From: Planctomycetota bacterium
GTDB taxonomy: Bacteria; Planctomycetota; SBBH01; JACQRN01
Length of the DNA stretch: 8,215 nt
Assembly: GCA_016206515.1 (NCBI GenBank)
Contig: JACQRN010000069.1
Coordinates: 1-8,215 of the forward strand
Reading direction: 5' to 3'
How positions within the stretch are numbered: position 1 is the first letter of the stretch; each line of letters begins with the position of its first letter. Under the pieces are notes generated by a model. That model saw only the letters and a list, made by a program, of their open reading frames with translations, did not search any database and had not been told where the DNA came from. A program made the translations under genes and the position numbers. Shown here in pieces: positions 5,895-8,215 of this stretch.

Positions 5895-7001
5895 ATGTCC
5901 TCCAGGTCCTCTAGGGCCGGGCTCCTTGGTGCGATCAGGAAGGAAGACCGCGCGGCGCTTCTCCTGATGGGGGCGGGGCTCGCGGCGGCGGCGGTCGACG
6001 GCCTGTTCCTCCGCGAGGGGGCGCCCTCCGTCGCGTGCCTGGCCGCCGGCCTGGCGTTGTGGGGCGCGGGGTGGATGCGGCGGCGCGGAGCGCGCAGCGG
6101 GGGGGCCGCGTCCGGATTGGCCCTGGCCGGCGCCCGCGCGCGGTTCGAGGAGATCGTCCGGTCGATCGAGTCGGTCCCGGGCGACCCGTCGTGGTCCCGT
6201 CCGTTGCGGGAGGCGGCGAACGCCGCGTTCGAGGAGGCGGGGGGCTCGGACGCCCCCGCGGGGCGCGCGGAGGAGATGCTGCGTCACCTGGAGAGTTCCG
6301 AGGCCGGGCTGGACCGGCAGTCCCGGGAGTGGCAGGAGGGACTGGAGGGCGGTCGCCAGGCGGCGCTCGACCGGCTGGCGGTCCTGCGAAACCGGTGCGA
6401 GACGGAGGCGGCCGACTGGACGGGGGAGGCGGGCCGGACGGTCGAGGCACTCCCGTCCGAGGGGGTGCAGGAGCGCGCCGGGGCGCTCGCGGCGGCGGAG
6501 GGGCGTTCCGCGTCGTGGGGGGAGTCGCTCGCGCGCCTTCGTTCCTCCGCGGGCGAGCAGGTCGCCGCGATGCGCGCCCTGGAGGCGCAGGCGTGCGCGT
6601 GCGGCGTGGAGTTCGCCGCGGCGCGCGAGCAGGCCCTCCGGCACCACCTGGAAAGCGCGACGCTCCGTGCACGCGCCGGCGCGCAGGCCGAGGCGGCCCG
6701 GTTCCTGCGGGAGGTCTCCCGGAAGTTCTACGACCTGGCGATGCCGCGTCTCGGCGGTCCCCTGGAGCATCGGGATATCGTCTCCCTGATGGAGACGGTG
6801 CTCGGGCGCGCGATGACGCTCTGGCGGATCGAACGGGGGCAAGCGGGGCCAGCGCGGCTGGATCCGTCCGGCGTGGCGCGCGTCGAGGGGATATGCCTGA
6901 TGTCCGACACGAGGGGGTTCACACAGACCGTCAGGCTCGACCTGACGCTCGGGCGGGAGGGGGGCGAGTGGAAGATCCACGAAATCGAACGGAAGGGGTA
7001 G
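5895..7001 (+). CDS. Membrane-anchored coiled-coil protein, first of a tandem pair (unknown function)
   Basis: A 368-residue protein I do not recognise. Residues ~20-39 (ALLLMGAGLAAAAVDGLFL) and ~43-61 (VACLAAGLALWGAGWM) are two membrane helices joined by a very short loop. Basic residues before the first helix (RK) and after the second (RRR) put both ends in the cytoplasm by the positive-inside rule. Residues ~75-260 are rich in Ala, Glu, Arg, Leu and Gln with few Gly/Pro interruptions, as in a long coiled coil. The last ~100 residues look like a folded alpha/beta domain ending VRLDLTLGREGGEWKIHEI; the helices-then-strands order with a terminal W-x-I strand resembles NTF2-like domains, which is inference. 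ATG 5895 is preferred over an in-frame GTG at 5850 because the latter would place coding sequence across the TATAAT. The next gene overlaps its 3' end by 34 bases and has the same design, so the two products probably act together. Confidence 0.7.
   Translation: MSSRSSRAGLLGAIRKEDRAALLLMGAGLAAAAVDGLFLREGAPSVACLAAGLALWGAGWMRRRGARSGGAASGLALAGARARFEEIVRSIESVPGDPSWSRPLREAANAAFEEAGGSDAPAGRAEEMLRHLESSEAGLDRQSREWQEGLEGGRQAALDRLAVLRNRCETEAADWTGEAGRTVEALPSEGVQERAGALAAAEGRSASWGESLARLRSSAGEQVAAMRALEAQACACGVEFAAAREQALRHHLESATLRARAGAQAEAARFLREVSRKFYDLAMPRLGGPLEHRDIVSLMETVLGRAMTLWRIERGQAGPARLDPSGVARVEGICLMSDTRGFTQTVRLDLTLGREGGEWKIHEIERKG
6956..6960 (+). promoter_or_regulatory. strong Shine-Dalgarno that fixes the GTG start of the second coiled-coil gene
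   Basis: GGAGG, within a longer purine run at 6955-6964, lies seven bases before the in-frame GTG at 6968. It is the clearest ribosome-binding site in the window and lies inside the preceding gene. No ATG occurs in this frame before the first membrane helix of the downstream protein. Confidence 0.6.
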
Positions 7002-8146
7002 GGGGCGTCCGCGAGCGGCTCTCCGGATGGATCCGCTCCTCGCCACAGATCGCCGCGGGGGCGGTCCTCGCCGCGGCGGCGGTGCTCCTCTCGCTGATGT
7101 TCCAGGACGGGGCGCGGCGCCCCCTGGAGACGGTCCTCCTCTGGGGGCTCGGGTTCGCGGGGGTGTCGGTCGTGGCCGGGAGCTTCCGGCGCTCGTCGCA
7201 GGCGCACAGCGAGCGGGTCGCCCTCGAGAAGACCGTCTTCAACGCCCTGCGGCGGCTGGGGGAGATGGAGGCGACCGCGCGCGGCGCGCTGGATGCGGGC
7301 GCTTCCGGCGAGGTCCACCTGCGGCACCTCGTCGGGCAGATCGAGTCGTCCAAGCGCGACTGGGAGCGGATCGTCCGGGACGCCTTCGCGGAGGATTTGG
7401 ACCGCCTGATCGGCGGGAAGGTCTCGCGCGTCGAGGCGCGCCTCGACCAGGTGTCGCGCGAGATGCGCAAGGCGCTGCAGGATTCCGCCGCGGAGGTCGA
7501 CGCCTTGGCCTCCCGCGCGCAATCGGCCATGACCTCGCAGCTCGATGCGGGGAGGGGGCAGATCGAAGGGCTCATCGCGGACGTGCGGGTCCAGGTCGGC
7601 CGCGAACGGGACGAATTGCGCGAGCGGCTGCAGAAGCTCGAGGCGAAGCGGCAGGAGGGGGCCGAGCAGGCCGCCGCGGCGGTGCAGGAGGTCGAGAGGC
7701 AGTTCGCTGACGTTCGCTCCGCGTGGGAGGCGCTGCAGCGGGACCGCTCGGCGCTCTCGAAGGGGGACCTCGACTCGCTGGCGCAGGACGAGGGGATCCG
7801 GAACGAGGGGAGGGTCAAGGCCGTGGCGGCGGCGTTCGCCGAGCATCTGCGCCGGGGGAACCTGGACGAGGTGCGGGATCTGTTCCCGCAGGAGAAGCGC
7901 GCGAAGATCGATCTGACAACGCTCCTGTCGAAGCTCGCGGGCGGGGCGGCGGAGGTGAAGGTCTCCGACGCGGCGGTGGGGGAGGTCCGGCTCGGGGAGA
8001 CGGACGCGAGCGCGCAGGTCGGCCTGACGCTGCAGGCGGGTCCGGCGATCCAGTCGGTGACGCTGACCCTGGGGCTCGCCCCCGAGCGGGGCCGGTGGGT
8101 GATCGCCAAGATGTCCCGCGCGGGGGCCCCACGGGAGGGCGCGTAG
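6968..8146 (+). CDS. Membrane-anchored coiled-coil protein, second of the tandem pair (unknown function)
   Basis: A 392-residue protein with the same plan as its upstream neighbour. Membrane helices are at ~26-45 (PQIAAGAVLAAAAVLLSLMF) and ~54-71 (TVLLWGLGFAGVSVVAG), separated by a short loop and followed by FRRS, so the body should be cytoplasmic. Residues ~78-270 form a very long Glu/Arg/Gln/Ala-rich coiled coil with few helix breakers. From ~279 a compact domain follows: helices RVKAVAAAFAEHLRRGNLDEV, then alternating strands ending VTLTLGLAPERGRWVIAKM. This tail aligns with the neighbour's LDLTLGREGGEWKIHEI, sharing the spaced E, G, W and I positions. The helix-helix-strand order suggests an NTF2-like fold, by pattern only. 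The open frame continues far upstream as a shadow of the first gene; the GTG at 6968 is chosen for its Shine-Dalgarno. The 34-base overlap implies co-expression. No enzymatic motif is visible; a structural or scaffold role is possible. Confidence 0.7.
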   Translation: MEDPRNRTEGVGGVRERLSGWIRSSPQIAAGAVLAAAAVLLSLMFQDGARRPLETVLLWGLGFAGVSVVAGSFRRSSQAHSERVALEKTVFNALRRLGEMEATARGALDAGASGEVHLRHLVGQIESSKRDWERIVRDAFAEDLDRLIGGKVSRVEARLDQVSREMRKALQDSAAEVDALASRAQSAMTSQLDAGRGQIEGLIADVRVQVGRERDELRERLQKLEAKRQEGAEQAAAAVQEVERQFADVRSAWEALQRDRSALSKGDLDSLAQDEGIRNEGRVKAVAAAFAEHLRRGNLDEVRDLFPQEKRAKIDLTTLLSKLAGGAAEVKVSDAAVGEVRLGETDASAQVGLTLQAGPAIQSVTLTLGLAPERGRWVIAKMSRAGAPREGA

Positions 8147-8157
8147 GCGGCCGCCTA
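8144..8157. other. perfect 14-bp palindrome carrying the stop codons of both convergent genes
   Basis: The sequence TAGGCGGCCGCCTA equals its own reverse complement. Its left TAG (8144-8146) ends the second coiled-coil gene, and its right end read in reverse (8155-8157) is the TAG of the minus-strand gene entering from the right. Only eight bases separate the stops. It could form a small hairpin at the end of both transcripts, but no T-run follows on either strand. Confidence 0.6.
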
Positions 8158-8215
8158 CTCGCCCCCCGGTGGCTGCCGGGGGGTGTTGCGTCCCTCGATC
8201 TCGCGGTCGATCTCC
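8155..8215 (-). CDS. C-terminal end of an unidentified minus-strand gene (partial)
   Basis: Reading the minus strand inward from the right edge gives 19 sense codons, EIDREIEGRNTPRQPPGGE, then TAG at 8155-8157. Most codons end in G or C, as in the genes around it, and the segment EIDREIEGR looks like a helix followed by a disordered Pro/Gly tail. That is the only support; the fragment is too short to name. If real, the gene is convergent with the coiled-coil pair. Confidence 0.45.
   Translation of the reverse strand, partial: EIDREIEGRNTPRQPPGGE
8162..8183 (+). terminator. GC-only hairpin, terminator-like but without a T-run
   Basis: CCCCCCGG (8162-8169) and CCGGGGGG (8176-8183) make a perfect 8-bp stem around a six-base loop TGGCTG, 16 bases after the stop of the second coiled-coil gene. 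No run of T follows on the plus strand, so it is not a classical intrinsic terminator. It also falls within the probable last codons of the opposite gene, so its base composition may be due to coding. Confidence 0.3.

Noticed and set aside
6035..6967. Long N-terminal extension of the second coiled-coil frame
   Set aside because: Gly/Arg/Pro-rich shadow of the first coiled-coil gene; the SD-supported GTG at 6968 precedes the first membrane helix.
5709..7046. 445-codon open frame on the minus strand opposite the first coiled-coil gene
   Set aside because: Arg/Pro/Gly/Leu composition with no domain-like segment; typical antisense frame in GC-rich DNA.
8147..8154. The core GCGGCCGC as a meaningful site
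   Set aside because: It is a NotI recognition sequence, but such an octamer is expected in GC-rich DNA, so no cloning artefact is inferred.

Overview
The window is strongly GC-rich, with G or C in most third codon positions. It looks like the chromosome of a diderm (Gram-negative type) bacterium, because it carries a lipid-linked sugar-phosphate transferase next to an O-antigen-ligase-family protein. No feature fixes the phylum. The style (GC-rich, overlapping convergent genes, degenerate heptad repeats between genes, possible leaderless starts) suggests a poorly characterised environmental lineage, but that is an impression and not a placement.

Layout, left to right. Positions 2-283 (+) are the 3' end of a DUF4143-type ATPase. 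It overlaps, tail to tail, a minus-strand pair: an O-antigen ligase/polymerase with a TPR-like tail (271-2427) preceded by a WecA/MraY-type glycosyl-1-phosphate transferase (2424-3464), coupled by an ATGA overlap. Divergent from these is a class I SAM-dependent methyltransferase (3499-4454, +) broken by an apparent one-base frameshift near 4125-4128. Next is a second minus-strand pair: truB (tRNA pseudouridine-55 synthase, lacking the usual C-terminal PUA domain) followed by ptsN-like EIIA (4525-4977). Divergent from truB is a plus-strand pair (5895-7001 and 6968-8146). Each encodes a protein with two N-terminal membrane helices, a long probably cytoplasmic coiled coil and a small C-terminal alpha/beta domain. 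They look like distant paralogues and I do not recognise the family. The window ends inside a minus-strand gene, of which only the last 19 codons are visible; its stop sits on the other arm of a perfect palindrome containing the stop of the preceding gene.

How the genes fit together. The transferase and ligase are a coherent surface-glycan module: one loads a sugar phosphate onto undecaprenyl phosphate, the other polymerises or transfers the finished glycan. The broken methyltransferase may have modified that glycan, which is inferred only from its position. truB and ptsN form an operon of translation and regulatory functions. The most unusual content is the coiled-coil membrane pair, the heptad (GGAGACA-like) repeats that lie only between genes and form an inverted repeat in the truB/coiled-coil divergent region, and -10-like hexamers 6-7 nt upstream of three operon-leading ATG codons, which suggests leaderless mRNAs.
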